NCBI RefSeq assembly: GCF_030817655.1
Contig: NZ_JAUSZM010000003.1
Location: 9,424,001 to 9,488,000 of the forward strand
Direction: 5' to 3'
Length of the DNA: 64,000 bases
Source: Streptomyces sp. V4I2
GTDB lineage: Bacteria; Actinomycetota; Actinomycetes; Streptomycetales; Streptomycetaceae
The notes below the pieces were generated by a model. The model had not been told where the DNA came from. It saw nothing but the letters and a program-made list of their open reading frames with translations, and made no database searches. Positions 1 through 8,279 of this stretch are shown piece by piece (within the stretch, counting starts at the first letter, position 1; the number at the start of each line of letters is the position of its first letter). Both the position numbers and the translations under genes were made by a program.

Positions 1-363
1 GGCGGCTACTACTACAAGCCCACCGTGATCGCGGACCTGCCGAACGACTCCCGGGTCGTCCAGGAGGAGGTCTTCGGTCCCGTCCTGACCGTGCAGCCCT
101 TCGACTCCGAGGAGGAGGCGGTCCAGCTCGCCAACTCCACACCGTACGGCCTGGCTTCGGGGGTCCAGACCTCGAACCTCGCCCGCGCCCACCGCATCGC
201 CGACCGGCTCCAGGCGGGCATCGTCTGGGTCAACGACTGGGCGATGCTCGACCCGGCCGTCCCGTTCGGCGGGGTCAAGGACTCCGGCTTCGGCCGCGAG
301 TACGGGACCGAGGCGCTCGCCTCGTACACCAGGGTCAAGTCCGTCGTCGTCTCGCTCGACTGA
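1..363 (+). CDS. Aldehyde dehydrogenase, C-terminal fragment (gene starts before the window)
   Basis: The reading frame is open from base 1, so only the last 120 codons are present. The fragment carries the typical end of an NAD(P)-dependent aldehyde dehydrogenase: the EEVFGPVL motif (about residue 30 here), the NSTPYGLASGV stretch, and the C-terminal PFGGVKDSGFGREYG segment. The catalytic cysteine lies upstream, outside the window. The stop is 25 bases before the start of a zinc alcohol dehydrogenase on the same strand, so the two likely form an operon that oxidises an alcohol through an aldehyde to an acid. The substrate cannot be read from this piece. Confidence 0.93.
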   Translation, partial: GGYYYKPTVIADLPNDSRVVQEEVFGPVLTVQPFDSEEEAVQLANSTPYGLASGVQTSNLARAHRIADRLQAGIVWVNDWAMLDPAVPFGGVKDSGFGREYGTEALASYTRVKSVVVSLD

Positions 364-388
364 GCGCGCACTCCAGGGAGTTCCCACG

Positions 389-1495
389 ATGTCCATCACC
401 ACCCGCGCCGCCGTCGTCGAGTCCGGCGGAGAGCCCTTCACCCTCAGTGACGTCCAGCTCGACGAGCCCGGCCCGCACGAGGCGGTCGTCCGCATGGTGG
501 CGGCCGGTCTGTGTCACACCGACCTCGGCGTGGCGAGCGGCGGTCTGCCCTTCCCGCTGCCCGGCGTACTGGGCCACGAGGGCGCCGGGGTCGTCGAGGC
601 CGTCGGCTCCGACGTCACCGGGGTCGCGCCCGGCGACCACGTCGTGCTGTCCTTCACCTCCTGCGGCGACTGCCGCAACTGCCGGGACGGCCACCCCGCG
701 TACTGCGCCACCTGGCTGCCGATGAACCTCATCGGGGGCCGCCGGGCCGACGGCAGCAGCACCATCAGCCGTGCCGGGGAGCCGCTCGGCGGGCACTTCT
801 TCGGTCAGTCCTCGTTCGCCGACCGGGCCCTGGTGGACGAGCGCAGCCTGGTCAAGGTCGACGCGGACGTACCGCTGGAGTCGATCGCCCCGCTGGGCTG
901 CGGCGTACAGACCGGCGTCGGCGCCGTGTGGAACGTACTGAAGCCGACCCTCGGCTCCACCGTGGTCGTGCTCGGCGCCGGTGCCGTCGGCCTCTCGGCG
1001 GTCATGGCCGCCGCCCTCACCCCCGCCACCACGATCGTCGCCGTCGACCGCGTCGCCGAACGCCTGTCGCTGGCCAAGGAGTTGGGGGCCACCCACACCG
1101 TCAACGCGGCCGAGGCCGACCTCGCCGAGGCGCTCGCCGGGATCACCGGCGGCCAGGGCGCCGACGGCGTCGTCGAGACCACCGGCAACGTCGGCGTCCT
1201 GCGCCAGGGCGTGGACGCGCTCGCCGCCCGCGGCACCCTCGTCATCGTCGGCGCCCCGCCGTTCGGCAGCGAGGTCGCCCTGGACGTGAACGGGATGCTC
1301 GGCGGCAAGCGCGTCGTCGGCCTCACCCTCGGCGACGCCGAGACGCAGACCTTCATCCCCGCCCTGGTCAAGCTGGTGAAGGAAGGGCGGCTCCCGCTGC
1401 ACCGCCTGATCAGCACCTATCCGTTCGCGGACATCGACCAGGCGGTACGGGACATGGGCGCGGGCAAGGCGATCAAGCCCGTGCTCACGTTCTGA
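389..1495 (+). CDS. Zinc-dependent alcohol dehydrogenase (MDR family, aryl-alcohol/AdhC-like)
   Basis: 368 residues, the usual length for a medium-chain dehydrogenase. Visible motifs are the catalytic zinc site GLCHTD and GHEGAG near the N-terminus, the structural-zinc cysteine cluster SCGDCRNCRDGHPAYC, and the nucleotide-binding GAGAVG loop in the middle. The ATG is preceded by GGGAG at a good distance. Directly downstream of the aldehyde dehydrogenase, so the pair probably works in sequence on the same substrate. The long insert before the Rossmann domain (IGGRRADGSS) resembles benzyl/aryl-alcohol dehydrogenases, but the substrate is an inference only. Confidence 0.92.
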   Translation: MSITTRAAVVESGGEPFTLSDVQLDEPGPHEAVVRMVAAGLCHTDLGVASGGLPFPLPGVLGHEGAGVVEAVGSDVTGVAPGDHVVLSFTSCGDCRNCRDGHPAYCATWLPMNLIGGRRADGSSTISRAGEPLGGHFFGQSSFADRALVDERSLVKVDADVPLESIAPLGCGVQTGVGAVWNVLKPTLGSTVVVLGAGAVGLSAVMAAALTPATTIVAVDRVAERLSLAKELGATHTVNAAEADLAEALAGITGGQGADGVVETTGNVGVLRQGVDALAARGTLVIVGAPPFGSEVALDVNGMLGGKRVVGLTLGDAETQTFIPALVKLVKEGRLPLHRLISTYPFADIDQAVRDMGAGKAIKPVLTF

Positions 1496-1509
1496 CCCTG
1501 ACCCCTGGG

Positions 1510-2460
1510 TCAGTCGACCGTGAGGACCAGCTTTCCCGTGGTCCGGCCGGTGTCGCCGAGCGCATGCGCCTCGGCGGCGTCGGCCAGCGGGAAGGCGCGT
1601 GCGATCGTGGGCCTCAGCTTCCCCTGCCCCACGAGGTCCGCGATCGCGCGCATCCCGGCCCGGTCGGCGTCCACGAGCATCCTCAGGGCCCGTACGCCGA
1701 GCCGCTCGGCCTCCGTGTAGAGGTCCTCCGACCCGACCGGCAGGATCGACACCACGAGCCCGCCCGGCCGCAGCACGCGCAGCGACTTCAGGGAGGTCTC
1801 GCCGCCGAGCGTGTCGAGTACGACGTCGACGTCCTTCACGGCCTCGGCGAAGTCCGTCTCCCGGTAGTCGATCGTCTCGTCCACGCCGATCCCGCGCAGG
1901 AAGTCGTGCTTGCCCGCGCTGGCCGTGCCGATCACGTACGCGCCGCGCGCCTTGGCGATCTGCGCGGCCACGTGGCCGACTCCGCCGGCCGCCGCGTGGA
2001 TCAGCACCCGCTGCCCCGGCTGGAGATCCGCGTTCTCGACCAGGGCCTGCCACGCCGTCAGGGACACCAGCGGTAGCGCGCCCGCCTGGGTGTGGTCGAT
2101 GACGGACGGCTTGTGGGTGAGGGCGCGGACCGGGGCGACGGCGTACTCGGCGTGCGCGCCGTGGCCGAAGGGATACGGCAGCATGCCGAACACCTCGTCG
2201 CCGGGCTTGAAGGTGGCGACCCCGATACCGACCGCCTCCACCACACCGGAGACGTCCCAGCCGAGCACGAAGGGCGGCTCGCCGAGGAAGCCGCCGGTCG
2301 CCCGGTGCTTCCAGTCGGTGGGGTTGAGGCCGGCGGCGCGGACCCTGACCAGTACCTGGTTCGGGCGCGGTCGCGGTCGCTCGACCTCCACCTGCTTCAG
2401 AACCTCGGGGCCGCCGAGGACGTCCTGGCTGATCGCTCGCATCGTGTTCACAGTGCTCAT
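1510..2460 (-). CDS. Quinone oxidoreductase-like NADPH dehydrogenase (zinc-free MDR)
   Basis: 316 residues with the N-terminal GroES-like fold (VRVRAAGLNPTDWK, GWDVSGVVEAVG) and the AAAGGVGHVAAQIAK coenzyme loop of quinone-oxidoreductase type MDR proteins. No structural or catalytic zinc cysteines are present. It ends 14 bases from the convergent alcohol dehydrogenase stop, and is divergent from the GlxA-type regulator at 2532 with a 71-base shared promoter region, which suggests the regulator controls it. Likely an NADPH-dependent reductase of quinones or enones. Confidence 0.9.
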   Translation of the reverse strand: MSTVNTMRAISQDVLGGPEVLKQVEVERPRPRPNQVLVRVRAAGLNPTDWKHRATGGFLGEPPFVLGWDVSGVVEAVGIGVATFKPGDEVFGMLPYPFGHGAHAEYAVAPVRALTHKPSVIDHTQAGALPLVSLTAWQALVENADLQPGQRVLIHAAAGGVGHVAAQIAKARGAYVIGTASAGKHDFLRGIGVDETIDYRETDFAEAVKDVDVVLDTLGGETSLKSLRVLRPGGLVVSILPVGSEDLYTEAERLGVRALRMLVDADRAGMRAIADLVGQGKLRPTIARAFPLADAAEAHALGDTGRTTGKLVLTVD

Positions 2461-2498
2461 GGTGAAACAGCCTGCCGGGAGCCGCCCGTCCGGGAAAT

Positions 2499-2531
2499 GG
2501 CGCGATTGCCAACCTTCGATAAGATCGTGCC
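2499..2531. promoter_or_regulatory. Imperfect inverted repeat between divergent oxidoreductase and GlxA-type regulator
   Basis: GGCGCGAT (2499-2506) and ATCGTGCC (2524-2531) are inverted with one mismatch and a 17-base spacer, immediately before the regulator ATG at 2532. TAAGAT at 2520-2525 could be a -10 element for a near-leaderless transcript of the regulator, since no Shine-Dalgarno sequence is visible. Candidate autoregulatory operator; inference only. Confidence 0.35.
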
Positions 2532-3509
2532 ATGACGCATGCGGAGCGGGTCGAACGGGGTGAACAGGTCGAGCGGGTCGTGGTGCTGGCCCTGGACGGT
2601 GTGTACCCCTTCGAACTGGGCATCCCGAGCCGGATCTTCGGCGCGGCCGACGGCCGGTACGAGGTGCTGACCTGCAGCGTCGACGGCCGCCCGGTGCGCA
2701 GCAACGCGGACTTCACCATCGGCGTCGGGCACGGTCCCGAGATCCTCGCCACGGCCGACACCGTGGTGATCGCCCCCGTCGCGCCCTCCCACATGACCAC
2801 CGACCTCCCGGACGAGGTGGCAGCCGCCCTCGCCCTCATCCGCCCCGACGCGCGGATCGTCTCCATCTGCACGGCCGCGTTCGTCCTCGCCGCGGCCGGG
2901 CTGCTCGACGGCCGCAGGGCCACGACCCACTGGCAGCTGGCCGACCGCTTCCGGTGCAGGTACCCGCACATCGCCCTCGACCCCGACGTGCTCTTCGTCG
3001 ACGACGGCCGGATCCTCACCTCGGCCGGAGCCGCCTCCGGGGTGGACGTCTGCCTGCACCTGGTCCGACAGGACCACGGCAGCGAACTGGCCAACACGGT
3101 CGCCCGCCGCTGCGTGGTCCCGCCGTTCCGGGACGGCGGCCAGGCCCAGTACATCGACCATCCGGTCCCGGAACAGGGCGCCGCGAGCACCGCCGCGACC
3201 CGCGCCTGGGCCCTGGAGCGTCTCGGCGACCCCTTGACCCTGGCCGACCTCGCCGGCCACGCCCGGATGAGCCTGCGCACCTTCGCCCGCCACTTCAACG
3301 AGGAGGTCGGCCTCAGCCCCGGCCGCTGGCTCATCCAGCAGCGACTTTCCCGGGCCCGCCACCTGCTGGAGGCCACCGACCTGTCCGTGGACCAGATCGC
3401 CGGACAGGTCGGCTTCGCCACGGGCGCCTCCCTGCGCCAGCACCTGCACGCCTCCATCGGTGTCTCGCCCCAGGCGTACCGGCGGACGTTCCAGACGGCG
3501 GCGCGCTGA
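2532..3509 (+). CDS. GlxA-family transcriptional regulator (DJ-1/PfpI domain plus AraC-type HTH)
   Basis: 325 residues. Residues about 18-180 form a DJ-1/PfpI-like domain with the nucleophile-elbow region SICTAAFVLAAAGLLDGRRAT, and residues about 220-320 contain the two helix-turn-helix motifs of an AraC regulator (LADLAGHARMSLRTFARHF and the VGFATGASLRQHL region). This architecture is standard for GlxA-type activators. It is divergent from the quinone-oxidoreductase gene and probably regulates it. The start lacks a clear ribosome site; leaderless translation or a slightly later start is possible. Confidence 0.93.
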   Translation: MTHAERVERGEQVERVVVLALDGVYPFELGIPSRIFGAADGRYEVLTCSVDGRPVRSNADFTIGVGHGPEILATADTVVIAPVAPSHMTTDLPDEVAAALALIRPDARIVSICTAAFVLAAAGLLDGRRATTHWQLADRFRCRYPHIALDPDVLFVDDGRILTSAGAASGVDVCLHLVRQDHGSELANTVARRCVVPPFRDGGQAQYIDHPVPEQGAASTAATRAWALERLGDPLTLADLAGHARMSLRTFARHFNEEVGLSPGRWLIQQRLSRARHLLEATDLSVDQIAGQVGFATGASLRQHLHASIGVSPQAYRRTFQTAAR

Positions 3510-3569
3510 ACGTTCCGTACCGCTGCCGCGTCGGAGATCAGGAACAACGGCGGACGGACAGGGGTGGGG

Positions 3570-4418
3570 ATGCGCGCAAGGCTGGTGGCAGTGGCGGTAC
3601 TGGCGGCGACGGCGGCCATGGGGTGCGGTGCCGAGCAGGACGTGGTCGTCGAGGGGACAGCCCCGGCCACGCCCTACGGCGGACCGCTGTACGTGCCCAC
3701 AAGGGACCTGGACGAGGACGGCGAGGAAGCCGCCCTCGACGAGTCGGGCGCGGCAGGACGGGCGCTGGAGTGCGACGGGGAGGTCTACTCGGGCGGCCAG
3801 GGTGAGACCTGGGGCAAGGGGGACGGGGGTTCGACACCCGAGGAGGGGCTGAAGCTGTACTTCGACATCGAGCAGCCGGAGGTCCCCCGGTCCGGCTACC
3901 GCCTGGAGCGCGCGGAAGGCGACCGCGCGCTCTTCTCCTTCGACGTGAAGGGCAGGACCAAGGTCGCGGTCGTCGTCGCCAAGGACCAGAAGCACCGGCC
4001 GGGTTGGGGCCCGGAGACGACCGCCTCCTGCGACCCGGCCGAACTCCCGGCGAGTTTCACCGACTCCGAGGAATTCGAGATCTGGACCGACCGGCAGGGG
4101 CGCCGGCTCCCGACCACCACCATCAGCAGCCACGCAGGCCCGGAACACTGCGACTGGCAGAGCGCCCACTTCCTGTACCTGGGCCGGGGCGAGGACCGGC
4201 GGCAGTACGTCCGCGATCCCGAGTCGGTGTTCGAGAGCGATGCGCTGACCGCCCCGTACGACGGGGACGTCCGTATGCCCGACGGCGCCCGCGACACCGG
4301 ATACCGCCTGGGTGAACAGGAGTTGTGGCTCACGGACGATCGGTCCGTCGCCTACGTCCGCACACCCGACGGCGTGGAGGCCTGGCCCGTCACGAAACGG
4401 ATGGTGGGCTGTATGTGA
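3570..4418 (+). CDS. Putative lipoprotein, function unknown
   Basis: 282 residues. The N-terminus is a lipoprotein signal peptide: charged start, hydrophobic run, and an AAMGC lipobox about residues 17-21. The exported part is acidic at first and then contains paired cysteines (around CDGEVY, SCDPAE, EHCDWQ and the C-terminal GCM) that could form disulfides. I recognise no catalytic motif. An upstream in-frame GTG at 3564 is possible; ATG 3570 is preferred because GGGG lies closer to ideal spacing. It stops four bases before the convergent TetR gene. Confidence 0.8.
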   Translation: MRARLVAVAVLAATAAMGCGAEQDVVVEGTAPATPYGGPLYVPTRDLDEDGEEAALDESGAAGRALECDGEVYSGGQGETWGKGDGGSTPEEGLKLYFDIEQPEVPRSGYRLERAEGDRALFSFDVKGRTKVAVVVAKDQKHRPGWGPETTASCDPAELPASFTDSEEFEIWTDRQGRRLPTTTISSHAGPEHCDWQSAHFLYLGRGEDRRQYVRDPESVFESDALTAPYDGDVRMPDGARDTGYRLGEQELWLTDDRSVAYVRTPDGVEAWPVTKRMVGCM

Positions 4419-4422
4419 CCGC

Positions 4423-4986
4423 TCACCTGCTGGCGTGCAGGGCGACCAGCAACTGCCAGACCTGGTCGGCGATATCGCGGGTGTCGGCTTCGAGGAGCCC
4501 GTGCAGCCAGTCGGCCAGGACACCGGCGAAGGTGGCGGCGACGGCCGAGGCGACCAGCGGGGCGTCGGCCGCGCCCGCGAGTTCGCGCTCGCGCAGGCTG
4601 TAGGCGCGCAGATCCCGGTGCAGCACCCGGCCCAGAGGGCCACCGCCACCCGGGGTCAGCAGCGTGCGGTACAGCGCGGCGCGCGGAGCGAGCGAGTCGA
4701 AGAACTCGGCCAGCGCGGGCGGCGCGTGCACCGGGTCGGGCCGGCCGCGCCAGGCGTGCAGCGCGTCCACGGCCTCCCGTACGACGTCCGCGCAGGCATC
4801 GACGGCCAGCGCCTCCAGGCCGTCGTAGTGGACGTAGAACGTGGCCCGACCGACCCCGGCCCGGCGCACCAGCGCGGCCACGCCGACCTCCTCCAAGGGG
4901 CGGTCGGCGCACTCGTCGAGCAGGGCCTGCCGCAGCCGCGCCCGGGTGCGCGCGGCCCGCGGGTCCTGCGGGGTGTCCCGGCTCAC
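4423..4986 (-). CDS. TetR-family transcriptional regulator
   Basis: 187 residues from a GTG whose last bases overlap the stop of the upstream DUF1304 gene (GTGA overlap), so the two are translationally coupled. The N-terminal helix-turn-helix is clear (residues about 25-50, VAALVRRAGVGRATFYVHYDG), and the rest is a helical ligand-binding domain ending VWQLLVALHASR. The longer in-frame extension upstream overlaps the neighbour and is not used. Likely represses its own operon through the twin palindromes at 5363-5398. Confidence 0.92.
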   Translation of the reverse strand: MSRDTPQDPRAARTRARLRQALLDECADRPLEEVGVAALVRRAGVGRATFYVHYDGLEALAVDACADVVREAVDALHAWRGRPDPVHAPPALAEFFDSLAPRAALYRTLLTPGGGGPLGRVLHRDLRAYSLRERELAGAADAPLVASAVAATFAGVLADWLHGLLEADTRDIADQVWQLLVALHASR

Positions 4987-5345
4987 CGGGCCAGCAGGAC
5001 GGCGCCCAGGGCGAGGGCGCCCGGCAGGGCCTGCGCGAACAGGATGCGCCGGTTCGCGGTGACCGCGCCGAAGACACCGGCGACCACCACACACACCAGG
5101 AAGAACACCTGCGCACGGAACCCGGTGGGATCCGAGGCGACCAGCCCCCACACCAGCCCCGCCGCGAGAAACCCGTTGTAGAGCCCCTGGTTGGCAGCCA
5201 TCGGCGCGGTCGCCGCGGCCATCTCCCGGTCGAACCCGTGCAGTGCCCTACCGGGCTTCTTCTGCCACAGGAACACCTCCAGCACGAGGATGTACGCATG
5301 CAACGCGGCCACCAGGCCGACCAGCACGTTCGCCAGGATCTCCAT
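4983..5345 (-). CDS. DUF1304 small membrane protein
   Basis: 120 residues with four hydrophobic segments (roughly residues 5-25, 50-70, 77-95 and 100-118) and the conserved HAYILVLEVFLW and ANQGLYNGFLA segments of the DUF1304 family. It is the first gene of a two-gene operon with the coupled TetR regulator. The family has no established function; linkage to a TetR repressor suggests response to a small molecule or membrane stress. Confidence 0.88.
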   Translation of the reverse strand: MEILANVLVGLVAALHAYILVLEVFLWQKKPGRALHGFDREMAAATAPMAANQGLYNGFLAAGLVWGLVASDPTGFRAQVFFLVCVVVAGVFGAVTANRRILFAQALPGALALGAVLLAR

Positions 5346-5665
5346 GAGCTGCCTCTATTTCTTGGACGGGTGTCCACTATAGCTGGACAGCTGTCCAGGA
5401 AATTGCGCGGCCCCGGAGGTGCGTAAAGGGATTTGTCGATGTGTGGGTTCCTGTTTCGGAGAGTGACGGAACCCTCACCTCCGCCGGGCGGCCGAGGTTG
5501 ATCCTTTCGGGTTCAAACCCGATAAGCTCCCGTTCGACGCTGCGAGTTGACGCGACCTGACCGGTCGTCACGCGGTGCGTACTCATGAGCGCGGTCCCCT
5601 TTGACCACCCCCTGAACACTCCCTCAACCCCCCTCTGTTCGATCGTGTTGCTTCGAAGGATGCAG
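5346..5665. other. Intergenic region between DUF1304 operon and conservon
   Basis: About 320 bases with no credible gene. The left part holds the TetR-type palindromes. At 5507-5522 there is an inverted repeat, TCGGGTT and AACCCGA with a 2-base centre, that may be a regulatory site for the conservon. The right part should carry the cvnA promoter and the GAAGGA ribosome site at 5655-5660. An in-frame ATG at 5585 would extend CvnA by 27 residues, but the extension is not CvnA-like. Confidence 0.5.
5363..5398. promoter_or_regulatory. Twin palindromic operators upstream of DUF1304/TetR operon
   Basis: A near-palindrome TGGACGGGTGTCCA lies at 5363-5376, and a perfect 16-base palindrome CTGGACAGCTGTCCAG at 5383-5398. 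Their centres are 21 bases apart, two helical turns. On the minus strand a TATAGT hexamer (5374-5379) lies between them and could be the -10 element. This is the expected arrangement for two TetR dimers bound side by side. Confidence 0.7.
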
Positions 5666-7465
5666 ATGGAACTCGCCACTCCGCCGTCGGCGGCGCGGGC
5701 CCCTGTCGCCTGGTACAGCTGGTGGCTCATGCCGCTGGCCTTAGGAGGCGGGACGGTTGCCGCCACGTTCATGAGCGCGGACCGAATAACCGCCGTCGTC
5801 GCGGGCGCCGCCGCGACGGCAGCCGGCGTCGTGTGCGTTCGCCTCCTGCTAAGCACCCGCGGCCAACTGCGCCGTGCAGAGGGCTCCTTCCGTACCTCGC
5901 AGGCCGAGCACTCCCAGCAGTGGCAGCAGCACGTCGCGGGCCTGGAGCGGAAGTTCTCCGCCGAACGCGCCTCGCAGGAGGCCCAGTTCGCCGACCAGGC
6001 AGTCGCCTACGACGTACAACTGGCCGAGCTGTCCCGGACGTACGAGGAACGGATCGCCGAGCAGACCACCGCGTACGAGGCACGGCTCGCCGACCAGGCC
6101 ATGTCCTACGAGGCGCAGCTCGCCGACCAGGCCGAGGTCTGGAAGGAGCAGCTGACGCACCAGCAGGACGCGGTCGCCCGCCTCGCCAGCGAGCAGCTGC
6201 CCAACGCGCTGAAGCGGCTGCGTGCCGGCGAGGCCGTCGACGACCTGCTGCCCACCGCCAACCAGTGCGCGAAGGTCGACGCCGACCTCCAGGCCGAACT
6301 CCGCAAGATCCTCAGGACCGCCCTGATCGGCGTCGAGGAGGAGTTCAACCGCTCGACCTCCGCCGAGCAGGCCGTCATCAGCATCGGCAACCGCATCCAC
6401 GTGCTGACCAGCAAGCTCCGCGGCCGGCTGCACGAGATGCAGGGCGAGCACGGCCGGCTGCCGGCCGTAGCCCGCGGCCTCATGGAGCTCGACCAGGAGA
6501 TCGGCCCCGCCGACTGCCTCGCCGCCAGTATCGGCGTGCTCGGCGGCTCGGACCGGCCCGGCCGGCAGTGGCAGGAGCCGCAGCGTCTGCTGAGCGTGGT
6601 GCGCGGCGGCATCGGCCGGATCAAGGACTTCCACCGCGTCGAGGTGCGCCATCTGCCCGAACTCGGCGTCGACGGCGGTCTGGTCGACCACCTCACGCTG
6701 ATCTTCGCCCACCTGCTGGACAACGCGGCCCGCTACTCGCCGCCCACCGAGCCGGTGCTCGTCTCCGGCAAAGAGGTCCCCAACGGCGTCGGCATCGAGA
6801 TCCAGGACTCCGGCAAGGGCCTGAGCGAGGAGAAGAAGCGCGACGCCGAGAACGCCCTCGCGGGCAGCGCTGCCGGACCGGGCCTCGGTGGCATCTCCGA
6901 GGACGCCAACCTCGGCCTGCGGGTCGTCGGCGCCCTCGCCCGCCGCTACGGCATCCGCGTCACCTTCGCGGACTCGCCCTGGCTCGGCACCTCGGTCGTG
7001 GTCGTGGTCCCGCACACGTACTTCAGCCCGCTGCCCGCGGCCGTCCCCGCGCCCCCGGCCCCGACCCCGGTCGCCCAGTCCGCCACGGCGGCCACGGCCC
7101 ATGCCCCGGCCACCGCCGAGACCGCGGCGCAGGAGACCGACGCCGCGGACACCACGCCCGGCGGACTGCCCAAGCGCAGGAGCAAGCGGAGCGAAGCGGC
7201 GCGACCCCAGCCGGCCGAGCGACCCCAGCCGGCCGAGCGACCCCAGCCGGCCGAGCGACCCCAGCCGGCCGAGCGACCCCAGCCGGCCGAGCGGGCCGAG
7301 CGGGCCGAGGAGACCGGCGTCCCGGCCGTCCCGCCCGACGCGTCCTTCACCGGCCTGGCCGCCTTCGCCACCGCCGGGCGCGAGTCCATCGAGGCGGACG
7401 ACGGGGCGGCCGACGGCCCCGCGTCCGCAGAGCACCGCACTGAAGAGAGCGACTGGTCCACATGA
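5666..7465 (+). CDS. cvnA: Conservon CvnA: membrane sensor with histidine-kinase-like ATPase domain
   Basis: 599 residues from the ATG preceded by GAAGGA with 5-base spacing. Two membrane segments lie near the N-terminus (about residues 15-30 and 37-55), followed by a coiled coil (about 65-170) with repeats of the type YEARLADQA. Residues about 340-455 form an HATPase domain (HLLDNAARYSP N-box, DSGKGL, GLRVVGALARRYG). The C-terminus is a proline/alanine-rich tail with five perfect 18-base repeats. It heads cvnABCD and overlaps cvnB by four bases. Codon 26 (5741-5743) is TTA, so expression may need bldA tRNA. In known conservons CvnA assembles with CvnB-D at the membrane. Confidence 0.93.
   Translation: MELATPPSAARAPVAWYSWWLMPLALGGGTVAATFMSADRITAVVAGAAATAAGVVCVRLLLSTRGQLRRAEGSFRTSQAEHSQQWQQHVAGLERKFSAERASQEAQFADQAVAYDVQLAELSRTYEERIAEQTTAYEARLADQAMSYEAQLADQAEVWKEQLTHQQDAVARLASEQLPNALKRLRAGEAVDDLLPTANQCAKVDADLQAELRKILRTALIGVEEEFNRSTSAEQAVISIGNRIHVLTSKLRGRLHEMQGEHGRLPAVARGLMELDQEIGPADCLAASIGVLGGSDRPGRQWQEPQRLLSVVRGGIGRIKDFHRVEVRHLPELGVDGGLVDHLTLIFAHLLDNAARYSPPTEPVLVSGKEVPNGVGIEIQDSGKGLSEEKKRDAENALAGSAAGPGLGGISEDANLGLRVVGALARRYGIRVTFADSPWLGTSVVVVVPHTYFSPLPAAVPAPPAPTPVAQSATAATAHAPATAETAAQETDAADTTPGGLPKRRSKRSEAARPQPAERPQPAERPQPAERPQPAERPQPAERAERAEETGVPAVPPDASFTGLAAFATAGRESIEADDGAADGPASAEHRTEESDWST
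7202..7309 (+). repeat. Tandem 18-base repeats in cvnA encoding RPQPAE
   Basis: Five identical copies of an 18-base unit starting CGACCCCAGCC run from 7202 to 7291, followed by two half-units of CGGGCCGAG (7292-7309). They encode five RPQPAE hexapeptides and two RAE tripeptides in the CvnA tail. Exact identity at the DNA level points to recent expansion by slippage or unequal recombination. Confidence 0.95.
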
Positions 7466-7872
7466 CGCAACAGGGAACCGACGTGAGCTGGGCGCTGCGC
7501 GATCTGGTGGAATCCATCCCGGAGATCCGCTTCGCCCTCGTGGCCTCCAGCGACGGCAAGGCAATCACCTCGTTCGGCGCCGAAGACCCCGACGACGTGG
7601 ACCGTTTCGCGGCCGTGGTGGCCGGCCTGCAGGCGCTGGCCCATCCGGTCGCCGAGCAGTTCCCCACCTACGCGGGGCAACTGCGGCTGGCGATGATCGA
7701 GGTCGACGGTGGCCATCTCTTCGTCGTACGCGCGGGTGTGGAGACGTACCTCGGCGTCCTCGCCAGAGAAGGCCTCGACCAGGGGCTGCTCGGACACCAG
7801 ATGAGGGATCTGGCCCGCCGGATGGGTGAGCTCCTCGGCACCACTGTGCGCCTGGAGGAGCACTCTGGATGA
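7462..7872 (+). CDS. cvnB: Conservon CvnB: roadblock/LC7-domain protein
   Basis: 136 residues, the usual length. The whole protein is a roadblock/LC7 fold (SWALRDLVESIPEIRFALVASSDGK at the start, GHLFVVRAGVETYLGVLA in the second half), the class that regulates small GTPases as in MglB/MglA. It overlaps cvnA by four bases and cvnC by four bases, so it is translationally coupled on both sides. Expected partners are CvnA and the GTPase CvnD. Confidence 0.95.
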   Translation: MTQQGTDVSWALRDLVESIPEIRFALVASSDGKAITSFGAEDPDDVDRFAAVVAGLQALAHPVAEQFPTYAGQLRLAMIEVDGGHLFVVRAGVETYLGVLAREGLDQGLLGHQMRDLARRMGELLGTTVRLEEHSG

Positions 7873-8279
7873 GTGCTCCCCGCCGGCCCACGGACCCTCC
7901 CCCAAGCTCTCGCCCTCGCCCGAGCAGGGGGGATCCCCAAGGTCTCGAGCGCTACTACGTCCTGACCGGAGGACGTAGTGGACCGGGCGGTTCGGCGTCG
8001 AGTCTCGACGTGGCGACCCTGATCGTCTCCCGTACCGCCCCCGTACCGGGTATGCAGCACGAGCACGAGGAGATCCTGCGGCGCTGCCGCGATCCGCTGT
8101 CGGTGGCCGAACTCGGCGCCCATCTCGGACTGCCCTTCAACATTCTCGCGGTGCTGCTGGCGGATCTGCTCGAGGCAGGCCGCGTCGAGGCCCGTGACCC
8201 CATCCCGGCGCACGACGCCGGTCGCGGGCCGGACCTCGCGCTCCTTGAGGAGGTACTCAGTGGACTTCAACGGCTTTGA
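7869..8279 (+). CDS. cvnC: Conservon CvnC: DUF742 protein with palindromic-repeat insertion
   Basis: 136 residues. The core ERYYVLTGGRSGP and the winged-helix-like part (EILRRCRDPLSVAELGAHLGLPFNILAVLLADLLEAG) are diagnostic of DUF742 CvnC proteins. Between APRRPTDP and GLERYYVL there is an extra proline/serine/arginine stretch of about 14 residues encoded by a GC-rich palindromic mini-repeat (7898-7938), which appears to be an in-frame insertion. Overlaps cvnB by 4 bases and cvnD by 20. Confidence 0.93.
   Translation: MSAPRRPTDPPPSSRPRPSRGDPQGLERYYVLTGGRSGPGGSASSLDVATLIVSRTAPVPGMQHEHEEILRRCRDPLSVAELGAHLGLPFNILAVLLADLLEAGRVEARDPIPAHDAGRGPDLALLEEVLSGLQRL
7898..7938. repeat. GC-rich palindromic mini-repeat inserted in cvnC
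   Basis: CTCCCCCAAGCTCTCG, a short centre, then CGAGCAGGGGGGA and TCCCC. The CCCCC/GGGGG and GCTC/GAGC arms pair. It interrupts the N-terminus of CvnC in frame, and looks like a mobile palindromic unit of the sort scattered in Streptomyces genomes. A related GGGGG/CCCCC element lies at 47064-47088. Confidence 0.65.

Noticed and set aside
1498..1513. CTGACCC/GGGTCAG palindrome between convergent dehydrogenase genes as a terminator
   Set aside because: The loop would be two bases, and the left arm is short; possible bidirectional hairpin but weaker than the others reported.
335..3670. Very long open frame of 1111 codons on the minus strand
   Set aside because: It runs antisense through four well-supported genes and is rich in Arg, Ala, Gly and Pro without any domain; a by-product of high GC.
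5507..5522. TCGGGTTCAAACCCGA looks like a tRNA T-arm
   Set aside because: The loop would be six bases instead of seven and no acceptor, D or anticodon arm can be built around it. It is kept only as an inverted repeat.
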